A stretch of 64,000 nt of DNA, from the NCBI RefSeq assembly GCF_008370045.1, contig NZ_VOBN01000005.1, forward strand, positions 248,001 through 312,000, read 5' to 3'. This document shows, piece after piece, positions 9,466 through 20,321 of this stretch. The notes beneath the pieces are model-generated. The model ran no database searches. It worked only from the letters and a program-made list of their open reading frames with translations, and was not told where the DNA came from. The DNA comes from Pseudomonas sp. ANT_J12. GTDB taxonomy: Bacteria > Pseudomonadota > Gammaproteobacteria > Pseudomonadales > Pseudomonadaceae. Numbering within the stretch: the first letter of the stretch is position 1; each line of letters begins with the position of its first letter. Made by a program: the position numbers and the translations under genes.

Positions 9466-10269
9466 ATGGGCTTTTCCTTGCTAATGAAAAAGGCGTCCCT
9501 TGTGGGCGCCTTTTTTGTGTCTGCGATTTGGCTTTCCGGCGCCCAGGCCTTTTGCCCTGCGCCGAGCGGTTTGACGCCTGTTGCCGTGCAACGGGTAGTG
9601 GACGGCGACACCCTGCGCCTGCGCGATGGCCGCAGTGTGCGCATGATCGGCCTGAACACCCCGGAACTGGGCAAGCAAGGCCGAAGCGACGAACCCTTCG
9701 CCGTGGCGGCGCGCAAACGCCTCGAAGCGCTGGTGGCTGCCAGTAAGGGCCGGGTCGGTTTGCTGCCGGGTAAAGAGGGCAAGGATCGCTACGGTCGCAC
9801 ATTGGCCCATGTCTACAGTGCCGACGGCGCCAGTCTCGAAGCGCAAATGCTCGCCGAAGGTCTCGGTTTTCAGGTGGCGATCGCGCCGAATGTCGATTTG
9901 GTGAGTTGCCAGCAGGCGGCGGAACGCGCGGCCCGGCAGGCGGGTCGCGGGCTATGGCGGCAATCGCCTGTACTGAAAGCGGATCAGATCAAGGCGTCCG
10001 GTTTTGCGCTGCTCAGCGGTCGTGTGAGCAAGGTCCAGCGCAATCGCGGCGGGGTTTGGATCGAGTTTCAGGATTCAGTTGTATTGCGCGTTGCACCCAA
10101 TGTGCTGGGGCGGTTCGATGTGGCCGCGCTGGAACGTCTGAAGGGCAAGCAGATCGAGGCGCGTGGCTGGGTGCTGGACCGTTCGCGTCGGGGCGGACTC
10201 GAAAAAGGTCAGGCGCGATGGCTTTTGCCTCTGAGTGATCCCGCCATGCTTCAAACAGGACGTCGATAA
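9466..10269 (+). CDS. Exported staphylococcal nuclease-like (thermonuclease family) protein
   Basis: A 267-residue protein with an N-terminal signal peptide (MKKASLVGAFFVSAIWLSGA, cleavage probably after AQA) and an SNase/OB domain at about residues 40-165. Catalytic equivalents are visible: Arg in VRMIGLNTPE, Glu in TPE, and Arg in DRYGRTLAHVY, with the calcium-binding Asp in VVDGDTLRL. It probably degrades nucleic acid in the periplasm or outside the cell. A second conserved part (170-260) is of unknown role. The start is ATG 9466 or ATG 9484; the latter gives the cleaner signal peptide, the former has AAAGG upstream. Confidence 0.88.
   Translation: MGFSLLMKKASLVGAFFVSAIWLSGAQAFCPAPSGLTPVAVQRVVDGDTLRLRDGRSVRMIGLNTPELGKQGRSDEPFAVAARKRLEALVAASKGRVGLLPGKEGKDRYGRTLAHVYSADGASLEAQMLAEGLGFQVAIAPNVDLVSCQQAAERAARQAGRGLWRQSPVLKADQIKASGFALLSGRVSKVQRNRGGVWIEFQDSVVLRVAPNVLGRFDVAALERLKGKQIEARGWVLDRSRRGGLEKGQARWLLPLSDPAMLQTGRR
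9487..9516 (+). terminator. Intrinsic terminator of rpmE embedded in the next gene
   Basis: An A-tract, then GGCGTCCC-TTGT-GGGCGCC (9492-9510), then TTTTTT (9511-9516). It is a strong GC stem with one bulged T. It overlaps codons of the hydrophobic signal sequence of the nuclease gene. Confidence 0.7.
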
Positions 10270-10379
10270 AAAATTGTAGACATTTTTTGATGGGATTGTG
10301 AACAGTCAATCCCTTGTGTTCCGTGGCTCTTGGCCCAAAGTCGTAGGCCCGGGCGCTTGACAGGGGTGACTGGTCAGTC

Positions 10380-10408
10380 TTGTAGGGACTTTGCGACACG
10401 CGTATCCT
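10380..10408 (+). promoter_or_regulatory. Possible maeB promoter
   Basis: TTGTAG (10380-10385), 17 bases, then TATCCT (10403-10408), 41 bases before the maeB ATG. A consensus TTGACA also occurs at 10357-10362 but lacks a good -10. The same gap holds an inverted repeat, GGGATTG / CAATCCC (10292-10313). Confidence 0.35.
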
Positions 10409-10449
10409 CGGCGGTCCGTCTGTCCAACAGTAAAAAGCGGAATGCCCAC

Positions 10450-11718
10450 ATGTCTGATTTGAAAACTGCCGCTCTCGAATATCACGCCCATCCTCGTCCA
10501 GGGAAGCTGAGTGTCGAGCTCACCAAGGCCACCGCTACCGCCCGCGACCTGTCGCTGGCCTACAGCCCCGGCGTAGCCGAACCAGTACGCGAAATCGCCC
10601 GCGATCCTGAACTGGCCTACAAATACACCGGCAAAGGCAACCTGGTTGCAGTCATTTCCGATGGCACCGCGATTCTCGGCCTGGGTAACCTCGGCCCATT
10701 GGCTTCCAAGCCTGTGATGGAAGGCAAAGGCGTGCTGTTCAAGCGCTTCGCCGGCATCGACGTGTTCGACATCGAAGTCGACTCCGAAAGCCCGCAAGCC
10801 TTCATCGACACCGTCAAGCGTATCTCCATCACCTTCGGTGGCATCAACCTGGAAGACATCAAGGCACCTGAGTGCTTTGAGATCGAACGTGCCCTGATCG
10901 AGCAGTGCGACATTCCAGTGTTCCACGATGACCAGCACGGCACCGCGATCGTTACCGCGGCCGGCATGATCAACGCCCTGGAAATCGCTGGCAAAACCCT
11001 CGCCGACGCCAAGATCGTCTGCCTGGGCGCCGGTGCGGCCGCCATCTCCTGCATGAAATTGCTGGTGAGCATGGGCGCCAACATCGAAAACATCTTCATG
11101 GTTGACCGTACCGGCGTGATCCACTCCGGCCGTGACGACCTGAACCAGTACAAGGCTGTGTTCGCTCACGCGACTGAAAAACGCACCCTGGCTGACGCCC
11201 TGACCGGTGCAGACGTGTTCGTCGGCCTGTCCGGCCCGAACCTGCTGAGCGCCGAAGGCCTGAAGTCCATGGCGGCCAACCCGATCGTGTTCGCGTGCTC
11301 CAACCCTGATCCGGAAATCGCCCCGGAACTGGCTCACGCCACCCGTGATGACGTGATCATGGCGACCGGCCGTTCGGACTACCCGAACCAGGTCAACAAC
11401 GTACTGGGCTTCCCGTTCATCTTCCGCGGTGCCCTGGACGTTCGCGCCAAGCGCATCAACGAAGAAATGAAAGTGGCTGCGGCCAACGCCCTGCGTGAAC
11501 TGGCCAAGCTGCCGGTTCCTCAGGAAGTGTGCGACGCCTACGGCGGCATCAAGCTGGAATTCGGTCGTGAGTACATCATCCCGAAACCAATGGACGCCCG
11601 CCTGATCACCGTGATCTCCGATGCCGTGGCCAAAGCCGCCATTGAGACCGGCGTAGCGACCCTGCCGTATCCGAAGAACTACCCGCTGAAAAGCGTGGAT
11701 GACGTGTTCAACGGATAA
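10450..11718 (+). CDS. maeB: NADP-dependent malic enzyme (short MaeB type)
   Basis: Oxidatively decarboxylates malate to pyruvate, yielding NADPH. The product is 422 residues: malic N-terminal domain ([20 protein letters not shown] near 38-57; [15 protein letters not shown] near 76-90), catalytic FHDDQHGTA, and an NAD(P)-binding domain with GAGAAAISC. It lacks the C-terminal phosphotransacetylase-like domain of E. coli MaeB, as is usual in Pseudomonas. The ATG at 10450 begins [20 protein letters not shown]. Transcription ends at a perfect 18-bp hairpin immediately downstream. Confidence 0.95.
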   Translation: MSDLKTAALEYHAHPRPGKLSVELTKATATARDLSLAYSPGVAEPVREIARDPELAYKYTGKGNLVAVISDGTAILGLGNLGPLASKPVMEGKGVLFKRFAGIDVFDIEVDSESPQAFIDTVKRISITFGGINLEDIKAPECFEIERALIEQCDIPVFHDDQHGTAIVTAAGMINALEIAGKTLADAKIVCLGAGAAAISCMKLLVSMGANIENIFMVDRTGVIHSGRDDLNQYKAVFAHATEKRTLADALTGADVFVGLSGPNLLSAEGLKSMAANPIVFACSNPDPEIAPELAHATRDDVIMATGRSDYPNQVNNVLGFPFIFRGALDVRAKRINEEMKVAAANALRELAKLPVPQEVCDAYGGIKLEFGREYIIPKPMDARLITVISDAVAKAAIETGVATLPYPKNYPLKSVDDVFNG

Positions 11719-11725
11719 GAGCAGC

Positions 11726-11766
11726 GCCCATAAAAAACCCAGCCTAGTGCTGGGTTTTTTATGGGC
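11726..11766. terminator. Perfect 18-bp terminator hairpin after maeB (copy 1)
   Basis: GCCCATAAAAAACCCAGC, loop CTAGT, GCTGGGTTTTTTATGGGC: a flawless inverted repeat with a T-run. It is usable in both directions because the flanking A-tract becomes a T-tract on the minus strand. It is duplicated at 11983-12023. Confidence 0.92.
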
Positions 11767-11773
11767 TTCAAGT

Positions 11774-11850
11774 GACAAGCTGCAAGCTGCAAGTCAAAAG
11801 CGGCGCGCATGGCTCTTGCTTTTACTTGTAGCTTGCAGCTTAAAGCTAGT
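11774..11850. repeat. AGCTT-type hairpin repeat (copy next to maeB terminator)
   Basis: AAGCTGCAAGCTGCAAGT on the left pairs with ACTTGTAGCTTGCAGCTT on the right with one mismatch, around a spacer that contains GCGCGCATGGCTCTTGCTT. A diverged copy lies at 12032-12115. Confidence 0.7.
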
Positions 11851-11862
11851 CGCTGCTTTCTT

Positions 11863-11975
11863 GATCGTTCCCACGCGCAGCAAAGGAATGCAGCCCGGGA
11901 CGCTCCGCGTCCCTTCTCACAGCCGAACGCGGAGCGTCCGTTGAGGCATTCCCACGCGGAGCGAGGGAACGATCA
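11863..11975. repeat. About 113-bp palindromic repeat (GATCGTTCCCACGC family)
   Basis: It starts GATCGTTCCCACGC and ends GGGAACGATC; internal GGGACGCTCCGCGTCCC and GCGGAGCGTCC arms give nested hairpins. Members of the same family are at 34156-34265, 34520-34630 and 63459-63569. It sits exactly between the two copies of the duplicated terminator block. Confidence 0.85.
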
Positions 11976-11982
11976 TCGCAGC

Positions 11983-12023
11983 GCCCATAAAAAACCCAGC
12001 CTAGTGCTGGGTTTTTTATGGGC
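11983..12023. terminator. Duplicate of the 18-bp terminator hairpin (copy 2)
   Basis: Identical over all 41 bases to the maeB terminator, displaced by 257 bases. Here it faces the convergent mrcA gene and could terminate it about 95 bases past its stop codon. Confidence 0.88.
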
Positions 12024-12031
12024 TTCAAGTG

Positions 12032-12115
12032 GCAAGCTACAAGCTGCAAGTTAAGAGCGGTGCGCATGGCTCTTGCTTCTTCTTGCCGCTTAAAGCTTGC
12101 CGCTTGTAGCTGTTT
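12032..12115. repeat. AGCTT-type hairpin repeat (copy next to mrcA)
   Basis: Diverged copy of the 11774-11850 element: same order of CAAGCT units, a GCGCATGGCTCTTGCTT spacer and GCTTGCCGCTTGTAGCT units, ending two bases before the mrcA stop codon. Together with 11726-12023 it fills the maeB-mrcA gap; no gene is seen there. Confidence 0.7.
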
Positions 12116-12117
12116 CT

Positions 12118-14562
12118 CTAGAACAAATCGATCGGCGCCGCTTCGTCCGCCGGCAACGGGCTGCCTGGCGCGGTGCCGTTGCCCAGTTCGCTGGCCGTCG
12201 GTGGCGTGTCTTCGGCCTTGAACAGCTCGAAGTAGGCCCCAGGCGTGCTTGGCGTGGCCGCACGGCCGCTGACCGGGTCGACCCGCAGGCTGAGGATGCC
12301 TTCCGGCTCCGCTTGCGTGTGCGGCGGCTTATCCTTGAGCGCGGCAGCCATGTAGTTCATCCAGATCGGCAGCGCGACGGTGCCGCCGAACTCTCTGCGA
12401 CCGAGGCTCTCGGGTTGGTCGAAACCGGTCCAGACCGTGGTCACGTAATCGGCGTTGTAACCGGAGAACCAGGCGTCCTTGGATTCGTTGGTCGTACCGG
12501 TCTTGCCTGCGATGTCAGAGCGGCCCAAAGCCAGTGCGCGACGGCCGGTGCCACGCTTGATCACGTCCTCCAGCATGCTGTTGAGAATGAACGTGGTGCG
12601 GCCATCGACGATACGTTCGGCCAGGGCCGGGGTTTGCGGCACCGTAGCGGGAGCGGTCGTGGCCTCGCCAGGAGGCGGGTTGACCGTGAACGTCTGGGCG
12701 ACTGGTGCGGCAATGCCACTGGTCGCCGCATCACCCTTAGGCACGCTCGGCGGGTTGGCGACGAACAGCGTGTCGCCGTTGCGGCTTTCGATCTTGTCGA
12801 TGATGTACGGGGTGATCTTGTAGCCGCCGTTGGCGAACGTGCTCCAGCCGGTGGCGATTTCCATCGGCGTGAGGGTCGCGGTGCCGAGGGCCAGGGACAG
12901 GTTGCGCGGCAGGTCCTGCTTGTTGAAGCCGAACTTGCTGATGTAATCGATGGTGCGATCAACGCCCAAGGCCTGCAGCAGACGGATCGACACCAGGTTA
13001 CGCGACTTGTACAGGCCTTCGCGCAAGCGGATCGGGCCGAGGAAGGTGTTGGTGTCGTTCTTCGGACGCCAGACCTTGTCCAGGTACTCGTCGACAAACA
13101 CGATCGGCGCATCGTTCACCAGGGTGGCGGCGGTGTAGCCGTTATCCAGGGCGGCACTGTAGACGAACGGTTTGAAGCTCGAGCCCGGCTGACGCTTGGC
13201 CTGCAAGGCGCGGTTGTAGTTGCTCTGCTCGAAAGCGAAGCCGCCGACCAGCGAGCGAATCGCGCCGTTCTGCGGATCCAGGGAAACCAAGGCGCCCTGT
13301 GCCTGCGGGATCTGGCTGAACTTCAGCGAGTTGTCCGGCTGGCGCTGCACACGAATCAGGTCGCCGACTTGGGCCACGTCCGCCGGCTGCTTCGGGTTGG
13401 CACCCATGCTGTTGGTGTTGAGGAATGGCCGTGCCCATTTCATGGTGTCCCAGCTGACGTGTTCGTCGCCGGTGCGGGTCATCACTTGCAGGCCATTCTT
13501 GTCGACCTGGGTGACGATGGCCGGCTCCAGGCTGCTGATGGTGCGCTGCTTGGTCAGCTCGGTGGCCCAGGCTTCGCGGGTCTTGCCCGGCAGGCGCGAC
13601 TCGGGACCACGATAGCCGTGACGCTGGTCGTAGGTCATCAAGCCTTCGTGGAGCGCGGTGTTGGCCATTTCCTGCAAGTTGCTCGGCACCGTGGTGGTGA
13701 CGCGGAAACCTTCGGTGTAGGCGTCGCTGCCATAGCGGCCGACCATTTCGGCGCGGGCCATTTCAGCGATGTACGGCGCATTCACTTCCGGGGTCGGCAC
13801 GTGATAGCTGGCGTTCAGCGGTTCGTTGATCGCGGTGGTGTAGTCGGCTTCGGTGATTTTCCCGAGCTTGTACATCCGCCCCAGGATCCAGTCGCGACGC
13901 TCCTTGCTGCGGGCCGGGTTGGCCAAAGGATTGAAGCGCGACGGGGCTTTGGGCAGACCGGCGATCATCGCCATCTGCGCCAGGCTCACATCACGGATCG
14001 ATTTGCCGTAGTAAACCTGCGCGGCGGCCTCGATGCCGTAGGCGCGGTTGCCCAGGTAAATCTTGTTGACGTACAGCTCAAGGATTTCGTCCTTGGTCAG
14101 CTGCCGTTCGATCTGCAAGGCCAGGAGGATTTCGGTGGTTTTGCGCGAGAAGCTGCGTTCGCTGGTCAGGAAGAAGTTCTTCGCGACCTGCATGGTAATG
14201 GTGCTGCCGCCGGACTGGATGTGGCCGCTTTTGACCAATTGGGTCGCCGCACGCATCAGGCTGCTCGGGTCGACGCCATAGTGGTTGGCGAAGTTATCGT
14301 CTTCAGCACTTAGTAACGCATTGATGAAATTGGGGGGAATGTCGGCGAACCGGATCGGCGTGCGGCGCATTTCGCCGAATTCTGCAATCAACTTGTTATC
14401 GCTGCTGTATACCCGTAGAGGAATCTGCAACTGAATGCTTCTCAGCGCCTCCACGGACGGCAAACCCGGACTAAGGTAAAGATAGGCGCCACTGAGACCT
14501 AAAAGTAGTCCGCAGAAAACGGCGACGATGGACCAACCGAAAAATTTCAGCAGACGAATCAA
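12118..14562 (-). CDS. mrcA: Penicillin-binding protein 1A (bifunctional PG synthase)
   Basis: Inner-membrane enzyme that polymerises and cross-links peptidoglycan. The product is 814 residues: membrane anchor at about 7-30, GT51 transglycosylase with catalytic Glu87 in SAEDDNFANHYGVD, an OB-like insert, and a transpeptidase domain with SSFK (Ser461-Lys464), SRN, and KTGTT near the C-terminus. Initiation appears to be TTG at 14560-14562; the nearby ATG is out of frame. It is divergent from pilMNOPQ, the conserved ponA-pilM arrangement of pseudomonads. Confidence 0.95.
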   Translation of the reverse strand: MIRLLKFFGWSIVAVFCGLLLGLSGAYLYLSPGLPSVEALRSIQLQIPLRVYSSDNKLIAEFGEMRRTPIRFADIPPNFINALLSAEDDNFANHYGVDPSSLMRAATQLVKSGHIQSGGSTITMQVAKNFFLTSERSFSRKTTEILLALQIERQLTKDEILELYVNKIYLGNRAYGIEAAAQVYYGKSIRDVSLAQMAMIAGLPKAPSRFNPLANPARSKERRDWILGRMYKLGKITEADYTTAINEPLNASYHVPTPEVNAPYIAEMARAEMVGRYGSDAYTEGFRVTTTVPSNLQEMANTALHEGLMTYDQRHGYRGPESRLPGKTREAWATELTKQRTISSLEPAIVTQVDKNGLQVMTRTGDEHVSWDTMKWARPFLNTNSMGANPKQPADVAQVGDLIRVQRQPDNSLKFSQIPQAQGALVSLDPQNGAIRSLVGGFAFEQSNYNRALQAKRQPGSSFKPFVYSAALDNGYTAATLVNDAPIVFVDEYLDKVWRPKNDTNTFLGPIRLREGLYKSRNLVSIRLLQALGVDRTIDYISKFGFNKQDLPRNLSLALGTATLTPMEIATGWSTFANGGYKITPYIIDKIESRNGDTLFVANPPSVPKGDAATSGIAAPVAQTFTVNPPPGEATTAPATVPQTPALAERIVDGRTTFILNSMLEDVIKRGTGRRALALGRSDIAGKTGTTNESKDAWFSGYNADYVTTVWTGFDQPESLGRREFGGTVALPIWMNYMAAALKDKPPHTQAEPEGILSLRVDPVSGRAATPSTPGAYFELFKAEDTPPTASELGNGTAPGSPLPADEAAPIDLF

Positions 14563-14663
14563 GGCGTTTGGACATCCAGGGTAAAGAATGAATTTGGCGT
14601 CAGGGTCTCGACTACACAGAGAACGACCCGCGCGGGCAGTAAAAGCGGAAAAAATCGCTGGGC

Positions 14664-14669
14664 ATTATA
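14664..14669 (-). promoter_or_regulatory. -10 element of the mrcA promoter
   Basis: A perfect TATAAT on the minus strand in the mrcA-pilM gap, about 95 bases before the mrcA start. The base run at the -35 position (GACGCC) is poor, so an activator or another element may be needed. No convincing promoter was seen for pilM in the remaining 100 bases. Confidence 0.45.
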
Positions 14670-14750
14670 AGCATTTTTCCGCCGGGGGCGTCATTGGCGC
14701 TTCTGTCAAGACGCAGTGATTGAACGCAATGCACATTACAGAGTCCGTAA

Positions 14751-15841
<1,091 letters not shown>

Positions 15842-15842
<1 letters not shown>

Positions 15843-16408
15843 TGGCGCGGATCAACCTTTTACCCTGGCGTGAAGAGCTGCGCGAAGAGCGCCGAAAGCG
15901 TTTTCTGCTGACGTTGGTGGGCGTGCTGGTCGGTTCGGTGGGCCTGGTCCTGATTGCCAACCAGGTTTTCAGCAGCGCCATCAGCCAGCAAATGGCCCGC
16001 AACGATTACCTCGGCAAACAGATCGCCGTGGTCGATGAGCGGATCAAGCAAATCAGCGACCTCAAGGCCCGCCGCCAGCAACTGGTGGAGCGCATGCGCA
16101 TCATCCAGGACCTGCAGGGCAACCGGCAGATCAGCGGGCGTATCTTCGAGCAGTTGGCGCGTACCCTGCCGGACGGCGTGTATTTCACCGAAGTGAAAAT
16201 GCAAGGCAAGAGCCTGGCGATTACCGGCGCGGCCGAGTCGAACAACAAGGTCTCGGAGCTGATGCGCAATCTTGATGCCTCGGACTGGTTCGACGCGCCA
16301 AGCCTGACCGAGGTCAAGGCGACGACCGCCGGTCAGTTGGACCAGGCCAACGTCTTTCAGTTGACCGTGCGTCAGACCCGACCAGTCTCGATGGAGGCCG
16401 CTAAATGA
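15842..16408 (+). CDS. pilN: Type IV pilus assembly protein PilN
   Basis: Bitopic inner-membrane protein of the PilMNOP alignment complex. The product is 188 residues. The conserved cytoplasmic motif ARINLLPWREELREERRK (residues 2-19) is the PilM-binding peptide. A membrane helix at about 21-42 is followed by a periplasmic coiled-coil and a ferredoxin-like domain. The ATG overlaps the pilM stop by one base and the stop overlaps the pilO start (ATGA), showing tight coupling. Confidence 0.95.
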
Positions 16409-17028
16409 CGCCATCGGAATGGTTCGAAGGGCTGCGCAAGATCGACATCAATGATCTGGACACCAACAACATCGGCTCCTGGCCACCGGCAATCAAGGCG
16501 TTGGCGGGCATCCTGCTGATGGTTCTGGTGTTGGCGCTGGGCTACAACTTCTTCATCAGCGACCAGCAAAACGAGCTCGATCTCAAGCGCACGGAAGAGT
16601 CGACGCTCAAGGAGCAATTCGCCAGCAAGGCCAGTATGGCGGCGAACCTCGAGCTCTATACCCAGCAGATGAAGGAGATGGAGAACTCCTTTGGTGTACT
16701 GTTGCGCCAACTGCCCAGCGACACCGAAGTCCCCGGTTTGCTGGAGGACATCACCCGTACCGGCCTGGGCAGCGGTCTGGAATTCGAAGAAATCAAGTTG
16801 CTGCCGGAAGTCACCCAGCAGTTCTACATTGAATTGCCGATCCAGATCACTGTCACTGGCGCCTATCACGACCTGGCCACGTTCGTCAGTGGCGTGGCCG
16901 GCCTGCCGCGCATCGTCACCCTGCATGACTTTGACCTGGCGCCGGCCAATCCCGACGGCGGGACGAAGCTGCGCATGAGCATCCTCGCCAAGACCTACCG
17001 CTACAACGACAAGGGGCTGCAAAAATGA
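16405..17028 (+). CDS. pilO: Type IV pilus assembly protein PilO
   Basis: PilN partner in the inner-membrane alignment complex. The product is 207 residues: short cytoplasmic N-terminus (MTPSEWFEGLRKIDINDLDT), a membrane helix at about 30-52 (ALAGILLMVLVLALGYNFFI), a periplasmic coiled-coil (about 55-95) and a C-terminal ferredoxin-like domain. ATGA overlaps at both ends with pilN and pilP. Confidence 0.95.
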   Translation: MTPSEWFEGLRKIDINDLDTNNIGSWPPAIKALAGILLMVLVLALGYNFFISDQQNELDLKRTEESTLKEQFASKASMAANLELYTQQMKEMENSFGVLLRQLPSDTEVPGLLEDITRTGLGSGLEFEEIKLLPEVTQQFYIELPIQITVTGAYHDLATFVSGVAGLPRIVTLHDFDLAPANPDGGTKLRMSILAKTYRYNDKGLQK

Positions 17029-17552
17029 GCCCGTTGCGTTGTTTTTCGATGGGGGTGTTGTTGGCGGGGCTGGCCGGTTGCGGCGGCGACAATGGCTTCG
17101 GCGACCTGGACGCGTACCTGAACGAAGTGCGCCTGCGTCCGCCGGGCAAGATTGAACCAACGCCGACATTCCGGTCTTACCCCACATTCACGTACAGCGC
17201 GGCGAACCTGCGCAGTCCGTTTTCCCGGCAGGTCAGGGTTGACCTGGCGGGCCAGAAGCACGGTTCACGCAACGTCAAGCCCGACCCCAATCGGGTCAAG
17301 CAGTACCTCGAAGGTTTCAACATCGAGCAGTTTGAAATGGTCGGCACCATCTCCAATGCCTCTGGCTCCTTTGCGCTGCTGCGCGGGGCGGGCGGTGTGC
17401 ATCGGTTGAAAGTCGGCGATTACCTGGGGCGTAACGATGGACGGATCGTCGCCATCAGCGGCTCGCAAGTCGATGTGGTCGAAATCGTTCCCGACGGCGA
17501 AGGCGCCTGGCTGGAACGACCACGGACCATCCCTTTGAAAGAGCACTCATAG
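17025..17552 (+). CDS. pilP: Type IV pilus lipoprotein PilP
   Basis: Inner-membrane lipoprotein that connects PilNO to the secretin PilQ. The product is 175 residues. The signal ends in the lipobox LAGC (residues 16-19). A disordered linker (about 25-90) is followed by a beta-sandwich domain (GTISNASGSFALLRGAGGVH; KVGDYLGRNDGRIVAISGSQ). It overlaps pilO by four bases and lies 13 bases before pilQ. Confidence 0.95.
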   Translation: MSPLRCFSMGVLLAGLAGCGGDNGFGDLDAYLNEVRLRPPGKIEPTPTFRSYPTFTYSAANLRSPFSRQVRVDLAGQKHGSRNVKPDPNRVKQYLEGFNIEQFEMVGTISNASGSFALLRGAGGVHRLKVGDYLGRNDGRIVAISGSQVDVVEIVPDGEGAWLERPRTIPLKEHS

Positions 17553-17565
17553 TGGAACTCGAACA

Positions 17566-19647
17566 ATGAACAGGATTTTCTCAACCCTCGGTATTTCGCT
17601 ATGGATAGCGCTGCTGTCGCCGATGGTACAAGCGGCCAACCTCAATGCGCTGGATGTCGCTGCGCTGCCGGGTGACCGCGTCGAGTTGAAGTTGACCTTC
17701 GACGGACCACCGCCGCCGCCCCATGGCTACACCACGGAGCAACCGGCGCGCATTGCGCTGGATTTGCCGGGCGTGGTCAGCAAACTGGCCAGCAAGAATC
17801 GCGACCTGGGTGGCGGTAACGCCCGCACTGCCACGGTGGTGGAGGCCAAGGACCGGACGCGACTGATCATCAACCTGACCCAACTGGCGCCGTACAGCTC
17901 CCGGGTCGAAGGCAACAATCTGTTCGTGGTCGTCGGGCAAGGCGCCAAAAGCGCGGCAACCAAGCCCGTCGCACCGCGCGTCGCCACCGCAACGCCGGCC
18001 CCGGCGAAAACCTACGCGCCGGTGGGCAAGGCCATCCGTGGCGTGGACTTTCAGCGCGGCACCCAGGGTGAAGGCAATGTGGTGATCGATTTGTCGGACC
18101 CCTCCATTGCCCCGGACATCCAGGAGCGCGACGGCAAGATCCTCCTCGGTTTCGCCAGGACCCAATTGCCCGAGCGATTGCGCGTGCGTCTCGACGTCAA
18201 GGATTTCGCCACCCCGGTGCAATTCGTCAACGCCAGTGCCACGGGCGACCGCGCCGTGATCAGTGTTGAACCCAGCGGCGCCTTCGAGTATTCGACCTAC
18301 CAGACCGACAACAAGCTGACCGTCAGCATCCGTGCGGTCACTGCCGACGACTTGCAGAAGCGCAATGCTGAACGTTTTGCCTATACCGGCGAAAAGCTTT
18401 CGCTGAACTTCCAGGACATCGATGTGCGCTCAGTGCTGCAACTGATCGCCGACTTCACCAATCTCAACCTGGTGGCCAGCGACACGGTGCAGGGCGGCAT
18501 TACCTTGCGCCTGCAGAACGTGCCGTGGGATCAGGCGCTGGACTTGGTGCTGAAAACCAAAGGTCTGGACAAGCGCAAGATCGGTAACGTGTTGCTGGTC
18601 GCGCCGGCCGATGAAATCGCCGCGCGGGAGCGTCAGGAGCTGGAGTCGCAGAAACAGATCGCCGAACTGGCGCCACTGCGTCGGGAGCTGTTGCAGGTCA
18701 ACTACGCCAAGGCCGCGGACATCGCCAAGCTGTTCACCTCGGTGACCAGCGCCGATGCGAAAGTCGACGAGCGCGGTTCGATCACCGTCGACGAGCGGAC
18801 CAACAACATCATCGCCTACCAGACCCAGGATCGCCTCGACGAGCTCCGGCGCATCGTCGCGCAACTGGATATCCCGGTGCGCCAGGTGATGATTGAGGCG
18901 CGGATCGTCGAAGCCAACGTCGATTACGACAAGAGCCTGGGCGTGCGCTGGGGTGGGTCGGTCCAGAACAAGGGCAACTGGAACACGTCGGGTGTCAGCA
19001 ACGGCACCGGCGGGTCGGCCACCATTGGTACGCCTGGCGGCACGAACACCAACTCGTCGTTCGTCGACATGGGGACGGCGGCCAATACTTCGGGGCTCGG
19101 CATCGCGTTCATCACCGACAACGTGCTGCTCGATCTTGAGCTGACGGCGATGGAGAAGACCGGCAACGGCGAAATCGTCTCGCAGCCCAAGGTGGTTACG
19201 TCCGACAAGGAGACCGCGAAAATCCTCAAGGGCACCGAGATTCCCTATCAGGAAGCCAGCTCCAGTGGCGCGACTTCGGTGTCGTTCAAGGAGGCGTCGC
19301 TGTCCCTGGAAGTGACGCCGCAAATCACCCCGGACAACCGCATCATCATGGAGGTCAAGGTCACCAAGGATGAGCCGGACTATCTGAACAAGCTCAACGA
19401 TGTCCCGCCGATCAAGAAAAACGAAGTCAACGCCAAAGTGCTGGTCAACGATGGCGAGACCATCGTCATTGGCGGGGTTTTCTCAAATACTCAGAGCAAG
19501 GTTGTAGATAAGGTGCCATTTCTCGGCGATGTGCCGTATCTTGGCCGCCTTTTCCGGCGTGACGTGGTTTCGGAGAAAAAATCCGAGCTGCTGGTATTTC
19601 TCACTCCGCGTATCATGAACAACCAGGCGATTGCTGTGAGTCATTGA
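17566..19647 (+). CDS. pilQ: Type IV pilus secretin PilQ
   Basis: Outer-membrane multimer through which the pilus passes. The product is 693 residues: signal peptide 1-24 (ends VQA), AMIN domains that bind peptidoglycan (about 28-245), STN/N0 (about 280-345), N1 (about 370-435) and the C-terminal secretin domain with the signature [16 protein letters not shown] Gly/Ser/Thr/Asn-rich loop ([20 protein letters not shown]) forms a gate-side insertion. aroK starts four bases after the stop. Confidence 0.96.
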   Translation: MNRIFSTLGISLWIALLSPMVQAANLNALDVAALPGDRVELKLTFDGPPPPPHGYTTEQPARIALDLPGVVSKLASKNRDLGGGNARTATVVEAKDRTRLIINLTQLAPYSSRVEGNNLFVVVGQGAKSAATKPVAPRVATATPAPAKTYAPVGKAIRGVDFQRGTQGEGNVVIDLSDPSIAPDIQERDGKILLGFARTQLPERLRVRLDVKDFATPVQFVNASATGDRAVISVEPSGAFEYSTYQTDNKLTVSIRAVTADDLQKRNAERFAYTGEKLSLNFQDIDVRSVLQLIADFTNLNLVASDTVQGGITLRLQNVPWDQALDLVLKTKGLDKRKIGNVLLVAPADEIAARERQELESQKQIAELAPLRRELLQVNYAKAADIAKLFTSVTSADAKVDERGSITVDERTNNIIAYQTQDRLDELRRIVAQLDIPVRQVMIEARIVEANVDYDKSLGVRWGGSVQNKGNWNTSGVSNGTGGSATIGTPGGTNTNSSFVDMGTAANTSGLGIAFITDNVLLDLELTAMEKTGNGEIVSQPKVVTSDKETAKILKGTEIPYQEASSSGATSVSFKEASLSLEVTPQITPDNRIIMEVKVTKDEPDYLNKLNDVPPIKKNEVNAKVLVNDGETIVIGGVFSNTQSKVVDKVPFLGDVPYLGRLFRRDVVSEKKSELLVFLTPRIMNNQAIAVSH

Positions 19648-19651
19648 TTCT

Positions 19652-20170
19652 GTGCGAAATTTGATTCTTGTTGGACCGATGGGGGCTGGAAAAAGCACCA
19701 TCGGCCGGTTGCTGGCCAAAGAGCTGCGCCTGCCATTCAAAGATTCCGACAAGGAAATTGAATTGCGCACGGGCGCCAATATCCCGTGGATCTTCGATAA
19801 AGAGGGCGAGCCCGGCTTTCGTGATCGCGAGCAAGCGATGATCGAAGAGCTGTGCGCCTGCGACGGCGTCGTGCTGGCGACCGGCGGCGGTGCCGTGATG
19901 CGCGAAGCCAATCGTCGGGCCCTGCATGCCGGGGGGCGCGTGGTTTATCTGCACGCCTCCGTCGAGCAGCAAGTTGGCCGCACCTCCCGCGATCGCAATC
20001 GTCCGCTGTTGCGCACCGCCGATCCGGCCAAGACCCTGCGCGACCTGCTGACGATCCGCGATCCGCTTTATCGGGAAATCGCTGATCTGGTGGTGGAAAC
20101 CGATGAGCGGCCGCCGCGAATGGTCGTGCTAGACATCCTCGAACGCTTGCAGCAACTTCCGCCCCGTTAA
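19652..20170 (+). CDS. aroK: Shikimate kinase
   Basis: Phosphorylates shikimate with ATP in chorismate synthesis. The product is 172 residues, the standard length. The P-loop GPMGAGKST is at 8-16, substrate-binding FKDSDKEIE follows, and TGGGAV is at about 76-81. It starts at GTG 19652 ([16 protein letters not shown]), only four bases after pilQ, so it is probably co-transcribed with the pilus genes. It is followed by aroB, the next shikimate gene, after 151 bases. Confidence 0.96.
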   Translation: MRNLILVGPMGAGKSTIGRLLAKELRLPFKDSDKEIELRTGANIPWIFDKEGEPGFRDREQAMIEELCACDGVVLATGGGAVMREANRRALHAGGRVVYLHASVEQQVGRTSRDRNRPLLRTADPAKTLRDLLTIRDPLYREIADLVVETDERPPRMVVLDILERLQQLPPR

Positions 20171-20321
20171 AGCGCGGCGCGAAATGCGCTATCCTCGGCG
20201 TCCTGTCATGGCCGACCAAGGTTGTGGCGGATGGCTATCAAATGGCGTCACACCAGCAGGCGCCGCGCACATTCGTTAACTCAAGGCAGGACGCCTGATT
20301 CCATCTTCACTGTGGGGACAC

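Noticed and set aside
10450..11718. Full-length MaeB with phosphotransacetylase domain
   Set aside because: The frame stops after the malic enzyme domains and a perfect terminator follows, so there is no truncated second domain.
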